Position numbers and translations under genes: made by a program | Part shown: in pieces, positions 1 to 5,961 of the stretch | Position numbering within the stretch: the first letter of the stretch is position 1 | Layout of the letters: every line of letters begins with the position of its first letter | Notes under the pieces: generated by a model | Database searches by the model: none | Seen by the model: the letters and a program-made list of their open reading frames with translations, nothing else | Told to the model about the DNA's origin: nothing | NCBI GenBank assembly: GCA_937928295.1 | Contig: CALEYY010000050.1 | Coordinates: forward strand, 1-6,434 | Length of the DNA stretch: 6,434 nt | From: an uncultured Moraxellaceae bacterium | Lineage (GTDB): Bacteria; Pseudomonadota; Gammaproteobacteria; Pseudomonadales; Moraxellaceae | Direction of reading: 5' to 3'

Positions 1-96
1 ACCCAAGGTGTTTCCACCACAGCCCATGTCATGCGCTCGGCCGATCACGGCGGCAGCGGTGCCAGCCCCAGCCTGCGTGACGACTCGGAGAAATGA
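1..96 (+). CDS. trbL: TrbL, conjugal transfer membrane protein (C-terminal end only)
   Basis: Frame 1 is open from the window edge to a TGA at 94-96 and encodes 31 residues ending in GASPSLRDDSEK. This short, hydrophilic, Gly/Ser-rich tail (AHVMRSADHGGSG and following) resembles the C-terminus of TrbL, the polytopic inner-membrane protein of P-type conjugation systems (VirB6 equivalent). Position supports the call, because trbL directly precedes trbF in Ti-plasmid and Tn4371-type clusters. The stop lies two bases before the preferred trbF start, so the two genes are probably translationally coupled. No transmembrane part is inside the window, so the identification rests on tail resemblance and gene order. 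Confidence 0.75.
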   Translation, partial: TQGVSTTAHVMRSADHGGSGASPSLRDDSEK

Positions 97-98
97 CT

Positions 99-806
99 AT
101 GCGATTCAAACGCGCCCAAGTGCGCTATTCGGAAACACCGGAACCGGTGACACCCTATCAGGCAGCTGGTCAGGTCTGGGATCAACGCCTCGGTGCGGCT
201 CGCGTGCAAGCGCAGAACTGGCGACTGATGGCCTTCGGCTGCTTGTCGCTGAGTCTAATCATGGCCGGCGCATTGGCGTGGCGATCCGGCCAGTCGCTGG
301 TCACGCCCTATGTCGTCGAGGTGGACAAGACCGGGCAGGTGCGCGCTATCGGTGAGGCACTGACACCGTACACGCCAGCGGATGCGCAGATTGCCTTTCA
401 CCTAGCGCACTTCATCAGCAATGTCCGCTCGCTGGCCATCGACCCGATTGTGGTGCGTCAGAACTGGCTGCAGGCCTACGACTACACCACCGACAAAGGC
501 GCTGCCACGCTCAACGAGTTTGCCCGTGTGAACGACCCGTTTGCACAGGTCGGGCGCAAATCTGTCTCCGTGGAAGTCAACAGCGTCGTCCGCGCCAGCG
601 ACAACTCGTTCCAAGTGCGCTGGATCGAACGCCACTACGACAGCGGTACGCCAACCGGGCAGGAGCGTTGGACGGCTGTGCTGTCCATCGTGCAGCAACC
701 GCCGCGTGACGAAGCGCGCCTGCGCAAGAACCCCCTCGGCATCTACATCAACGGGTTGAGCTGGAGCCGCGAACTGGGCTCGGTCGACACCGCTACCCCT
801 CGCTAG
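99..806 (+). CDS. trbF: TrbF, VirB8-like inner-membrane T4SS protein
   Basis: 235 residues, close to the usual size of TrbF. A short cytoplasmic N-terminus beginning MRFKRAQVRY and containing PYQAAGQVWD is followed by one membrane span at about residues 42-62. The rest is a periplasmic VirB8-type domain with TPYVVEVDKTG just after the membrane and the C-terminal NPLGIYINGLSWSRELG segment. VirB8 proteins nucleate the inner-membrane part of the type IV channel and contact VirB9 and VirB10. I prefer the ATG at 99 over the in-frame ATG at 93: GGAG at 87-90 sits 8 bases from 99 but only 2 from 93, and MRFKR is the usual TrbF N-terminus. The 93 start would give 237 residues and overlap the trbL stop. 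The gene is intact. Confidence 0.93.
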   Translation: MRFKRAQVRYSETPEPVTPYQAAGQVWDQRLGAARVQAQNWRLMAFGCLSLSLIMAGALAWRSGQSLVTPYVVEVDKTGQVRAIGEALTPYTPADAQIAFHLAHFISNVRSLAIDPIVVRQNWLQAYDYTTDKGAATLNEFARVNDPFAQVGRKSVSVEVNSVVRASDNSFQVRWIERHYDSGTPTGQERWTAVLSIVQQPPRDEARLRKNPLGIYINGLSWSRELGSVDTATPR

Positions 807-816
807 GAGTCACACC

Positions 817-1806
817 ATGAAGCGATCCACTGCGTTTGCTGTTTTGCTGCTGGCCGGCTGTGCCAGTCAGCCACCCGTTCCCTTGGATGATGCCGTGCAG
901 GCTGAGCCATTACCGGACATCCCTAAGCAAATCCAAATCGTGGAGGTGCCCAAGCTGTTACCACTGCCGAACCAGCTCAAGCGTCTGCCGGTAGGTGGGC
1001 AGGAAGGCATCAAGGAGTCTCTGGATGCCAAGTCGCGTGTGGCGCGCGCCAATCAGGAAGCCCGCGTGATTCCCTCGCAAGAGGGCTACATCAACGCGAT
1101 TCAGGTCTGGCCTTATGCCGATGGCGCGCTCTATCAGCTCTTCACCAGCCCTGGCCGCGTCACCGTGATTGCCCTGCAAGAAGGCGAGGAGCTGGTGACG
1201 GTCTCTGCCGGCGACACCGTGCGCTGGATCGTCGGTGACACCACCAGCGGCGCTGGCGCGACGCAACGCGTGAACATTCTGGTCAAGCCCACGCGCAGCG
1301 GTATCCGAACCAATCTGGTCATCACCACCAGTCGCCGTACCTACCTGCTGGAGCTGACCGCCACCGAGAAAGCCTGGATGGCATCAGCCTCGTGGGAGTA
1401 CCCCAAGGACCGCATGCTGGCCTTGCAGAAGCAGGCCAGCATCGCCGATGCCAAAGCACCGCTCGCGCAAGGCCTGTCGCTGGAGCAGCTGCGTTTTCGC
1501 TACGAAATCTCGGGCGACAAGCCGGCCTGGCGACCGGTGCGTGCTTTCGATGATGGCGAGCATGTTTACATCCAGTTCCCGGCCCGCATCGCCCAAGGCG
1601 AATTGCCGCCGCTGTTCGTGGTCGGCCCGCAGGGCGATGGCCAGTTGGTGAACTATCGCTATCGTGCGCCGTACTACATCGTGGATCGACTGTTTGGCAC
1701 TGCTGAGCTGCGTCTTGGTGGCGATAAGGCGCAAGCCGTGAGGATTGCTCGCAACGATCTTCGCAATAACGAGAAAGGAGGTCGTCATGACGACAGTCAC
1801 GATTGA
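817..1806 (+). CDS. trbG: TrbG, VirB9-like outer-membrane-associated T4SS lipoprotein
   Basis: 329 residues. The N-terminus is a lipoprotein signal: MKR, a hydrophobic stretch, then lipobox LLAGC with the lipidated cysteine at residue 15, so the protein should be anchored at the periplasmic face of a membrane. A Pro-rich linker (about 20-60) leads into a VirB9/CagX-type domain from about residue 88, with VWPYADGALYQLFTSPGRVT near its start, TNLVITTSRRTYLLEL in the middle and VNYRYRAPYYIVDRLF near the end. VirB9 proteins form the outer-membrane core complex with VirB10 and, where present, VirB7. A good ribosome site (AGGAGT, 805-810) overlaps the trbF stop. The last 20 bases overlap trbI, and the TrbG tail KGGRHDDSHD is encoded by the trbI ribosome site and start region. 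Confidence 0.93.
   Translation: MKRSTAFAVLLLAGCASQPPVPLDDAVQAEPLPDIPKQIQIVEVPKLLPLPNQLKRLPVGGQEGIKESLDAKSRVARANQEARVIPSQEGYINAIQVWPYADGALYQLFTSPGRVTVIALQEGEELVTVSAGDTVRWIVGDTTSGAGATQRVNILVKPTRSGIRTNLVITTSRRTYLLELTATEKAWMASASWEYPKDRMLALQKQASIADAKAPLAQGLSLEQLRFRYEISGDKPAWRPVRAFDDGEHVYIQFPARIAQGELPPLFVVGPQGDGQLVNYRYRAPYYIVDRLFGTAELRLGGDKAQAVRIARNDLRNNEKGGRHDDSHD
1774..1781 (+). promoter_or_regulatory. Strong Shine-Dalgarno that fixes the trbI start
   Basis: AAAGGAGG ends 5 bases before the ATG at 1787 and lies inside the 3' end of trbG. A longer in-frame reading from TTG at 1745 has no comparable site, so this sequence decides the start of trbI. Confidence 0.8.
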
Positions 1807-3082
1807 TCCTGCTGGCCTGCCACCGAAAGTTGATCCCGAGAGTCTGGCGCTGCGCGCCCAACCGCGTCCGGTGACGCGACTCAATCGCAAGGTGCTCATG
1901 GCCGGTGCTGGCACCGTCTCGCTGGTCTTGCTCGGTGTCACGGCGTGGTCATTGCAGCCGGTGCAGCGGAAAGCCTCCGAGCAAGGCCCGGAGCTGCACA
2001 ATGTCGAGCGCGTATCGCGCGCAGAAACCATTGATGCCTTGCCGCAGGACTACAACCAGATGCCGCAGTCGCTCAACGGCTTGCCACCCGGCGTGCCGCA
2101 CTTGGGCGATCCGCTGCCGGGCGATTTGGCGAAACCGATGCTGGATGCCCAGCGCGCCGGCACCTACACACCGACCTATCAGGGCGGATCGCCGGTGATG
2201 GCCAACGGCCAATATGGTCGCAGCCAAGAAGAGGTGGCCAAGTCCTCGGTGTTCTTTCGGAGCAGCCAGGCTGGGCAGGGTGGTGCTGTTGCCTCTGCCG
2301 CAGCACCAGCGGCTATGGCTAACTCAGCCAGCCCCTTCGATGCACTGTCGGCACAGCTGAATGGCGGCTCACAGCAAGCCGATCCGACGGCTATGCAGAA
2401 CATGCAGGATCAAAAGCAGGCCTTCACCGAGCGAGCCGGAGATACGGAAAAGCGTAATACCGGAAATCTGGAAAAGCCGGTATCGCCGTATCAGGTCATG
2501 GCGGGGACGTTGATTCCAGCCGCGCTGATCACCGGTATCAACTCCGATCTGCCGGGCCAGATCATCGCTTCCGTCACGGAGCCGGTCTACGACACGGCCA
2601 CCGGTCGTTATTTGCTGATCCCGCAAGGCTCACGCCTGATCGGTCGTTACGACAGCAAGGTGGCTTTTGGCCAGCGCCGGGTGCTGCTGGTCTGGCAGCG
2701 CGTCATCCTGCCGGATACCTCGTCGATCTCGCTGGATCGCTTGCCCGGCATTGATCTCGCTGGCTATGCCGGTCTCGAAGATGGTGTGGACTGGCACTGG
2801 GATCGGATTCTGTCTGGCGTAGCGCTTTCCACTCTGCTGGGTATCGGCGCTGAACTGGCGGCACCGGACACCAGCGGTGCAGAGGGCCGAGTCGTCGTGG
2901 CCACCCGTGAAAGTATTCAGGAGTCGATTAATACAGTCGGGCAGGAGCTGACGCGCCGCAACTTGAGCATCCAGCCCACGCTGACGATCCGGCCGGGCTT
3001 TGTGATGCGTGTCATGGTCAACAAGGATCTGGTGCTCAAACCCTATCAGCCGTTGTTCTTCAACAAGGGGATGCCGCAATGA
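1787..3082 (+). CDS. trbI: TrbI, VirB10-like T4SS core protein
   Basis: 431 residues from the ATG at 1787. A cytoplasmic N-terminus (1-35) precedes one membrane span at about 36-57 (KVLMAGAGTVSLVLLGVTAW). A long Pro/Gln/Ala/Gly-rich periplasmic linker covers about 60-230. The conserved VirB10 C-terminal beta-barrel domain covers about 233-425, with YQVMAGTLIPAALITG, IPQGSRLIGRYDS and the terminal IQPTLTIRPGFVMRVMVNKD. The hydrophobic helix at about 342-358 fits the antenna region that forms the outer-membrane pore in VirB10. The protein spans both membranes and joins the inner-membrane machinery to the VirB9 ring. It overlaps trbG by 20 bases and the next gene by 4. No trbH lies between trbG and trbI, which matches Tn4371-type clusters. 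The gene is intact. Confidence 0.94.
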   Translation: MTTVTIDPAGLPPKVDPESLALRAQPRPVTRLNRKVLMAGAGTVSLVLLGVTAWSLQPVQRKASEQGPELHNVERVSRAETIDALPQDYNQMPQSLNGLPPGVPHLGDPLPGDLAKPMLDAQRAGTYTPTYQGGSPVMANGQYGRSQEEVAKSSVFFRSSQAGQGGAVASAAAPAAMANSASPFDALSAQLNGGSQQADPTAMQNMQDQKQAFTERAGDTEKRNTGNLEKPVSPYQVMAGTLIPAALITGINSDLPGQIIASVTEPVYDTATGRYLLIPQGSRLIGRYDSKVAFGQRRVLLVWQRVILPDTSSISLDRLPGIDLAGYAGLEDGVDWHWDRILSGVALSTLLGIGAELAAPDTSGAEGRVVVATRESIQESINTVGQELTRRNLSIQPTLTIRPGFVMRVMVNKDLVLKPYQPLFFNKGMPQ

Positions 3083-3267
3083 CTGCACTGAGACTCGGGC
3101 CGCTGCCCAAGACGGAGACCTTGAAACTCACCATCTCGCTGACGGTGGAGCTGAAAGCGCAGCTGGACCGCTATGCTGAGCTGCACAGCCAGACCTGGGG
3201 CGAGACCGTCGATGCGACGGTCTTGGTTCCGCACATGCTGGGGGGCATTAATTGCGAGGAGCGATGA
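3079..3267 (+). CDS. DUF2274 family protein, probably 3'-truncated
   Basis: 62 residues starting in the trbI stop (ATGA overlap), with AAGGGG at 3065-3070 as ribosome site. The sequence LRLGPLPKTETLKLTISLTVELKAQLDRYAEL, read in parts, matches the N-terminal two thirds of DUF2274, a small family regularly encoded directly after trbI in Tn4371-like elements. Its fold and function are unknown to me. The family normally continues after the LIPHML-like motif (here LVPHML, residues 49-54) with a segment resembling FxxxDRGFxKAR. Here that is replaced by GGINCEER and a stop, and the bases encoding this tail are the opposite strand of a transposase relic. I infer that the original 3' end was lost to an insertion and deletion. 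Whether the shortened protein works is unknown. Confidence 0.8.
   Translation: MTALRLGPLPKTETLKLTISLTVELKAQLDRYAELHSQTWGETVDATVLVPHMLGGINCEER
3203..3223 (+). repeat. 9-bp inverted repeat inside the DUF2274 gene
   Basis: AGACCGTCG (3203-3211) and CGACGGTCT (3215-3223) are perfect reverse complements separated by ATG. The RNA would form a tight 9-bp hairpin near the end of the trb operon. No T-run follows, so it is not a standard intrinsic terminator. A role in transcript end protection or attenuation is only a guess, and chance in GC-rich coding DNA is possible. Confidence 0.4.
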
Positions 3268-3385
3268 TCACGGCAGCAGTGCCACCTGCCACAAGGGCAG
3301 GTTAAACAGCCCTTTGATGGTCAGGCGGAGCTGGATTTTCGGCATCGTTGAAGGTCGGTGAGGCGTCCTTGCCGCTGCACGTTAG
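3251..3385 (-). pseudogene. IS5-family (IS903-like) transposase relic
   Basis: On the minus strand, from about 3385 downwards, one frame reads SGKDASPTFNDA and the adjacent frame continues IQLRLTIKGLFNLPLWQ. Together they match the N-terminal part of IS903-group IS5 transposases, where a Gly/Arg-rich segment and a (F/Y)(S/T)DxAI motif lead into a helix like LTIKxLFxLxLRQ. A one-base frameshift separates the parts, near the AAAA of the minus-strand GCCGAAAATC. At about 3286 the match jumps to a third frame reading AGGTAAVIIAPRN, which resembles the later motif ending in (V/I)IPPRxN. The material between them, including most catalytic residues, is missing. No terminal inverted repeats or target duplication are visible. 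Clearly non-functional. The second fragment is short and less certain than the first. Confidence 0.62.
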
Positions 3386-3453
3386 TCTACAGACAGAAAG
3401 CATGTTTGCAGCTACTCCTCTCTAGCTACCATTAGTATGAGATGGCGGCTCGG

Positions 3454-3467
3454 CCATTGATGAATGG
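3454..3467. repeat. Short inverted repeat next to the promoter (possible operator)
   Basis: CCATT (3454-3458) and AATGG (3463-3467) flank GATG and end five bases before the -35 element. The position would suit a regulator binding site, but 5-bp arms are short and could be chance. Confidence 0.25.
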
Positions 3468-3472
3468 AAAAG

Positions 3473-3501
3473 TTGACATTTGGTTGGTCGCCCAATATAA
3501 T
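3473..3501 (+). promoter_or_regulatory. Consensus sigma-70 promoter for the cargo operon
   Basis: TTGACA at 3473-3478 and TATAAT at 3496-3501 are both exact consensus hexamers with the optimal 17-bp spacer. Transcription should begin near 3508, leaving a leader of about 55 bases before the ATG at 3562. It lies between the transposase relic and the cargo genes and points into them. Nothing comparable is seen elsewhere in the window. It predicts strong, possibly constitutive transcription unless a repressor acts here. Confidence 0.88.
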
Positions 3502-3523
3502 TTTCTCGATCCGAATGGCTTGG

Positions 3524-3559
3524 GACTCTGCCCTTGCCTCAACTTTCCTATGGAGAGTC
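3524..3559 (+). promoter_or_regulatory. Leader with ribosome site and potential SD-masking pairing
   Basis: GGAG (3552-3555) lies 6 bases before the ATG at 3562 and decides that start. GACTCT at 3524-3529 is the exact complement of AGAGTC at 3554-3559, which overlaps the ribosome site, so the leader RNA could partly mask it. The stem is only 6 bp with a 24-base loop. The ribosome site is well supported, the masking is speculative. Confidence 0.4.
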
Positions 3560-3561
3560 TC

Positions 3562-4428
3562 ATGAGCGAAATAACAATTCAGCCTCGAAAGGTTGTTTTC
3601 GATGTTACTAACGTGCCCCGTCACTGGAACGGTGGAGACCCTGTTCTGACCCGTTTTTTTGATGCGCTGTCAGTACATTTTCCAGAGGGAGAGCGATTTT
3701 TTATCCAGTCAGTGCGCAACTTTCAGGATCAGGCTGGTGATGGTCGCCTGCGCGAGGATATCCGCCATTTTATCCGGCAGGAAGGTCAGCACGGTATCGT
3801 CCATGACCGTTTCAATCAGGTCATGGCCGAGCAAGGCGTAGATGTGCAGGAGGTCACGAGCAATTTGCGACGCCTTATTCGTGTCACGCAAAACTATCTG
3901 CCGAAGAAATATCAGCTGGCGATGACTGCCGCGTTTGAGCACTTCACCGCAACTCTAGGCGAAGCAATGCTTAAGGAGGAGACCGATATGTTTCGGGAGG
4001 CAGACCCGGTGATGCGAGCGCTGTTTCTCTGGCATGGCGTAGAAGAAGTTGAGCACAAGGCGGTTGCTTACGATCTTTATCAAACAGCGGCAGGCGGTGG
4101 CTATGTTGCCCGAGCGTCAGCTTTGGTGGTCGCGACCTTGATGGTTCATTTGGTGGTCGCGCCAGTATTCTGGAATATGCTCAAATTGGATGGCGTAACT
4201 CGTCAACCTGGGGTGATTTTGCGTGGATTGAATCGCCTATACGGTCGGCATGGCATTCTTACCCGCATGCTGCCAGAGTTTATAGCTTGGTTCAGACCCG
4301 GCTTTCATCCTTGGGACTCCGGCATGCCAGAGAAGGTGGCTGCTTGGCTGGAGGAATATGCCCGCCACGGTGATCCAATGAAGGCGTCGGCTGCCGTGTA
4401 CGAGACTGCGCATCTGCAGGCGGCCTGA
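3562..4428 (+). CDS. Ferritin-like 'metal-dependent hydrolase' (PF10118/COG3687 type), membrane-associated
   Basis: 288 residues, normal for the family. Helices carry regularly spaced Glu and His residues: E44 (EGERFFIQSVRNF), E74 and H77 (FIRQEGQH), E126-H127 (AAFEHFTA), and H158, E161, E162, E164, H165 (WHGVEEVEHKAVAYDLY). This pattern is that of the predicted metal-dependent hydrolase family and suggests a carboxylate-bridged di-metal centre as in ferritin-like proteins. The true reaction is not established, and an oxygenase or desaturase-like role is equally thinkable. A hydrophobic stretch at about 183-205 (YVARASALVVATLMVHLVVA) suggests membrane attachment, fitting a lipid-like substrate. 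The ATG at 3562 has a ribosome site and lies below a consensus promoter. The frame is open up to ATG 3442, but that start would place the promoter inside the gene. First gene of the operon; its stop overlaps the next start by one base. Confidence 0.85.
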   Translation: MSEITIQPRKVVFDVTNVPRHWNGGDPVLTRFFDALSVHFPEGERFFIQSVRNFQDQAGDGRLREDIRHFIRQEGQHGIVHDRFNQVMAEQGVDVQEVTSNLRRLIRVTQNYLPKKYQLAMTAAFEHFTATLGEAMLKEETDMFREADPVMRALFLWHGVEEVEHKAVAYDLYQTAAGGGYVARASALVVATLMVHLVVAPVFWNMLKLDGVTRQPGVILRGLNRLYGRHGILTRMLPEFIAWFRPGFHPWDSGMPEKVAAWLEEYARHGDPMKASAAVYETAHLQAA

Positions 4429-5447
4429 TGCATATTGTCGAACTAGGGGAAGTATTGGGTGTGACCAGTAATGTCTCCCAGATAAATCACTGCCACAGGC
4501 CGGGTCAGCATTGTGGCAGCTCGGCAATTCGTGACTTGTTGGAGTTTCATGGCCTTAATCTAACGGAGGCCTTCTGCTTTGGGCTGGGTGCCGGGCTGGG
4601 AATTACCTATGTGGAGGTGCCTGACTCGGCCACGCCCTTCATTGTCCATGTGCGCTCAATGGGTTTTGAGGAAAATGTCTTCCGTGCTCTGGGTGTGCCG
4701 TTTTCTTGGTCGAGCTATCCGAACAAGCAAGAAGCCACAGCGGACATGAATGAGGCTTTGCGTGATGGCGTGCCTGCGCTTCTGCTCACTGATATTTACC
4801 ACTTGCCTTATTTCAACAGCAGCACCCATTTTCCGGGCCATGCTATCGTTGCCTGGCAATTGGATGAGGCTCGCGACGAGGTTCTAGTCAGTGATACTGA
4901 GCGCCCCGGTTTGATATCTGTTCCGGGAGTCAGTCTTGGCGATGCACGTTTTTCAACGTCACCACCATTCGTTCATTATGGAAACTTGTTTGCTCCTCGT
5001 TCGTTGAAGGTAGAGGTCAGTGCAGAGCAGGTGAGGGCAGCCATCATCGAGAACGCCCGAGTGCTCGCCGAGGGTAATCGCAATAGCGGTCTTTCGGCAC
5101 TGGATACTTGGATCGAATTATTGCCTCGCTGGCGAGAGCAGGAGAATTGGCGTTGGTTGTTGCGCTTTGCATATCAGGTGATTGAAAAGCGTGGTACTGG
5201 CGGTGCCGGCTTCAGAGCTATGTATGCTGATTTTCTGCTAGAAGCCGGCGAGATGTTACCTGTAGTGCGTATGGCGAAATTGGTGGAGCTGATGCAATGC
5301 TCAGCAATGGCTTGGTCTGAGCTTGCGGCTCTGCTGAAGATAGCGTCAGAAACGGATGTATTTCCCATTTGTGAAATTGAGGCCGCCATTACTCGTATCA
5401 AGTTGCAGGAAACGCAGTATGTGCATCAGGTAATAAGTAAGCTGTAG
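4428..5447 (+). CDS. BtrH N-terminal domain protein, probable cysteine acyltransferase
   Basis: 339 residues. The N-terminal half matches the BtrH_N family: PGQHCGSSAIRDLLEFHGL, then LTEAFCFGLGAGLGITY, a typical family signature. Cys29 (HCGSSA), His138 (FPGHAIVAW) and Asp156 (VLVSDTE) are placed like the Cys-His-Asp triad of papain/C39-like folds. The C-terminal half (about 190-339) is helical and probably corresponds to the DUF4872-type region that often follows BtrH_N; I see no catalytic motif in it. In butirosin synthesis BtrH transfers an acyl group from a carrier protein to an aminoglycoside acceptor. By analogy this protein may move an acyl group from a thioester to an amine or hydroxyl. 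The substrate is unknown and no carrier protein gene is in the window. The start ATG overlaps the preceding stop (TGATG) with no strong ribosome site, implying translational coupling. No signal peptide, so probably cytoplasmic. Confidence 0.82.
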   Translation: MHIVELGEVLGVTSNVSQINHCHRPGQHCGSSAIRDLLEFHGLNLTEAFCFGLGAGLGITYVEVPDSATPFIVHVRSMGFEENVFRALGVPFSWSSYPNKQEATADMNEALRDGVPALLLTDIYHLPYFNSSTHFPGHAIVAWQLDEARDEVLVSDTERPGLISVPGVSLGDARFSTSPPFVHYGNLFAPRSLKVEVSAEQVRAAIIENARVLAEGNRNSGLSALDTWIELLPRWREQENWRWLLRFAYQVIEKRGTGGAGFRAMYADFLLEAGEMLPVVRMAKLVELMQCSAMAWSELAALLKIASETDVFPICEIEAAITRIKLQETQYVHQVISKL

Positions 5448-5483
5448 TCTGGATATTTCGTTAGATACCAAAAGAGAAGAGCA

Positions 5484-5960
5484 ATGACGACAGCGCAATC
5501 CGAGGCGATGAGCTACATGACCATGGCTAAAACATTCTTTGGTTCCTCACACCCGCTATTCAATGCTTTTGGGATTGAGGTTGAGGAGATTGGCAAGGGC
5601 CGAGCTGTGATGAGCATGCCCTATAGCGTTGAGTTGTCTAACCGCAGCGGTTGTCTGCATCGCGGTGTCATCGCCACCTTGCTGGACACCAATTGTGGTC
5701 TTGCCATTTTTTCCCGTTTAGGTGATATGCGACCGATTGCAACGATTGATTTGCGGGTTGATTTCATTAAAGAGGCTTCCGTAGGTGAAGGCGTGCGCGG
5801 CGAAGTCGAGTGTTACGCAGTCAGGGGAGATATCGCCTATGTGAGGGGGCAAGCGATTGCCTGTTCAGACTCTGCATTGTTGGCTTCGGTGTCCGGATCC
5901 TTCGCTGTGGGGACACTCGGTCCGGCGTTCGATTCGGCCATAAGAGCAGGGCTTCAGTGA
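5484..5960 (+). CDS. PaaI-type hotdog thioesterase, first of a tandem pair
   Basis: 158 residues with the single hotdog (4HBT) fold pattern. HPLFNAFGIEVEEIGKGRAV forms the first strands. LHRGVIATLLDTNCGLA (58-74) is the hotdog helix, with H59 and the acidic D68 nine residues later, as in PaaI enzymes. TIDLRVDFIKEASVGEGV (88-105) is the usual 'T-D-L-x-V-x-F' strand and loop. PaaI-type enzymes hydrolyse acyl- or aryl-CoA (or carrier-bound) thioesters as tetramers or dimers in the cytoplasm. The usual HGG motif is HRG here, which may alter thioester binding. The gene starts 36 bases after the BtrH-like gene with a weak purine-rich ribosome site (AGAAGAG, 5475-5481), and the next gene follows after one base. 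Substrate unknown. Confidence 0.88.
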   Translation: MTTAQSEAMSYMTMAKTFFGSSHPLFNAFGIEVEEIGKGRAVMSMPYSVELSNRSGCLHRGVIATLLDTNCGLAIFSRLGDMRPIATIDLRVDFIKEASVGEGVRGEVECYAVRGDIAYVRGQAIACSDSALLASVSGSFAVGTLGPAFDSAIRAGLQ

Positions 5961-5961
5961 A

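Noticed and set aside
1745..1786. TTG start giving TrbI 14 extra residues
   Set aside because: The ATG at 1787 has a near-perfect ribosome site 5 bases upstream, and the extra residues are trbG coding sequence read in another frame.
1322..2031. Long minus-strand open frames opposite trbG and trbI (179 and 215 codons)
   Set aside because: They are shadows of strongly conserved + strand genes, are rich in Arg/Ala/Ser as expected for antisense GC-rich DNA, and show no motif.
3284..3314. Two overlapping inverted repeats (ACCTGCC/GGCAGGT and AAGGGC/GCCCTT) as an attenuator
   Set aside because: Both lie inside the transposase relic, the stems are 6-7 bp, and no leader peptide or T-run accompanies them.
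3268..3345. Minus-strand 25-codon frame starting MPKIQLRL as a small gene
   Set aside because: Its sequence matches the internal helix of IS5-family transposases, so it is a piece of the relic and not an independent gene.
3173..3361. Overlapping + strand 62-codon frame across the DUF2274 end and the junction
   Set aside because: It is out of frame with DUF2274 and antisense to the transposase relic, with no family resemblance and no ribosome site.
3442..3561. N-terminal extension of the metal-dependent hydrolase from the ATG at 3442
   Set aside because: It would put the consensus -35 and -10 inside the coding region, has no good ribosome site, and adds 40 residues that do not resemble the family. 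ATG 3562 has a ribosome site and normal family length.
3412..3624. Minus-strand 70-codon frame across the promoter region
   Set aside because: It overlaps the start of the cargo gene and its promoter, has no ribosome site and resembles no family.
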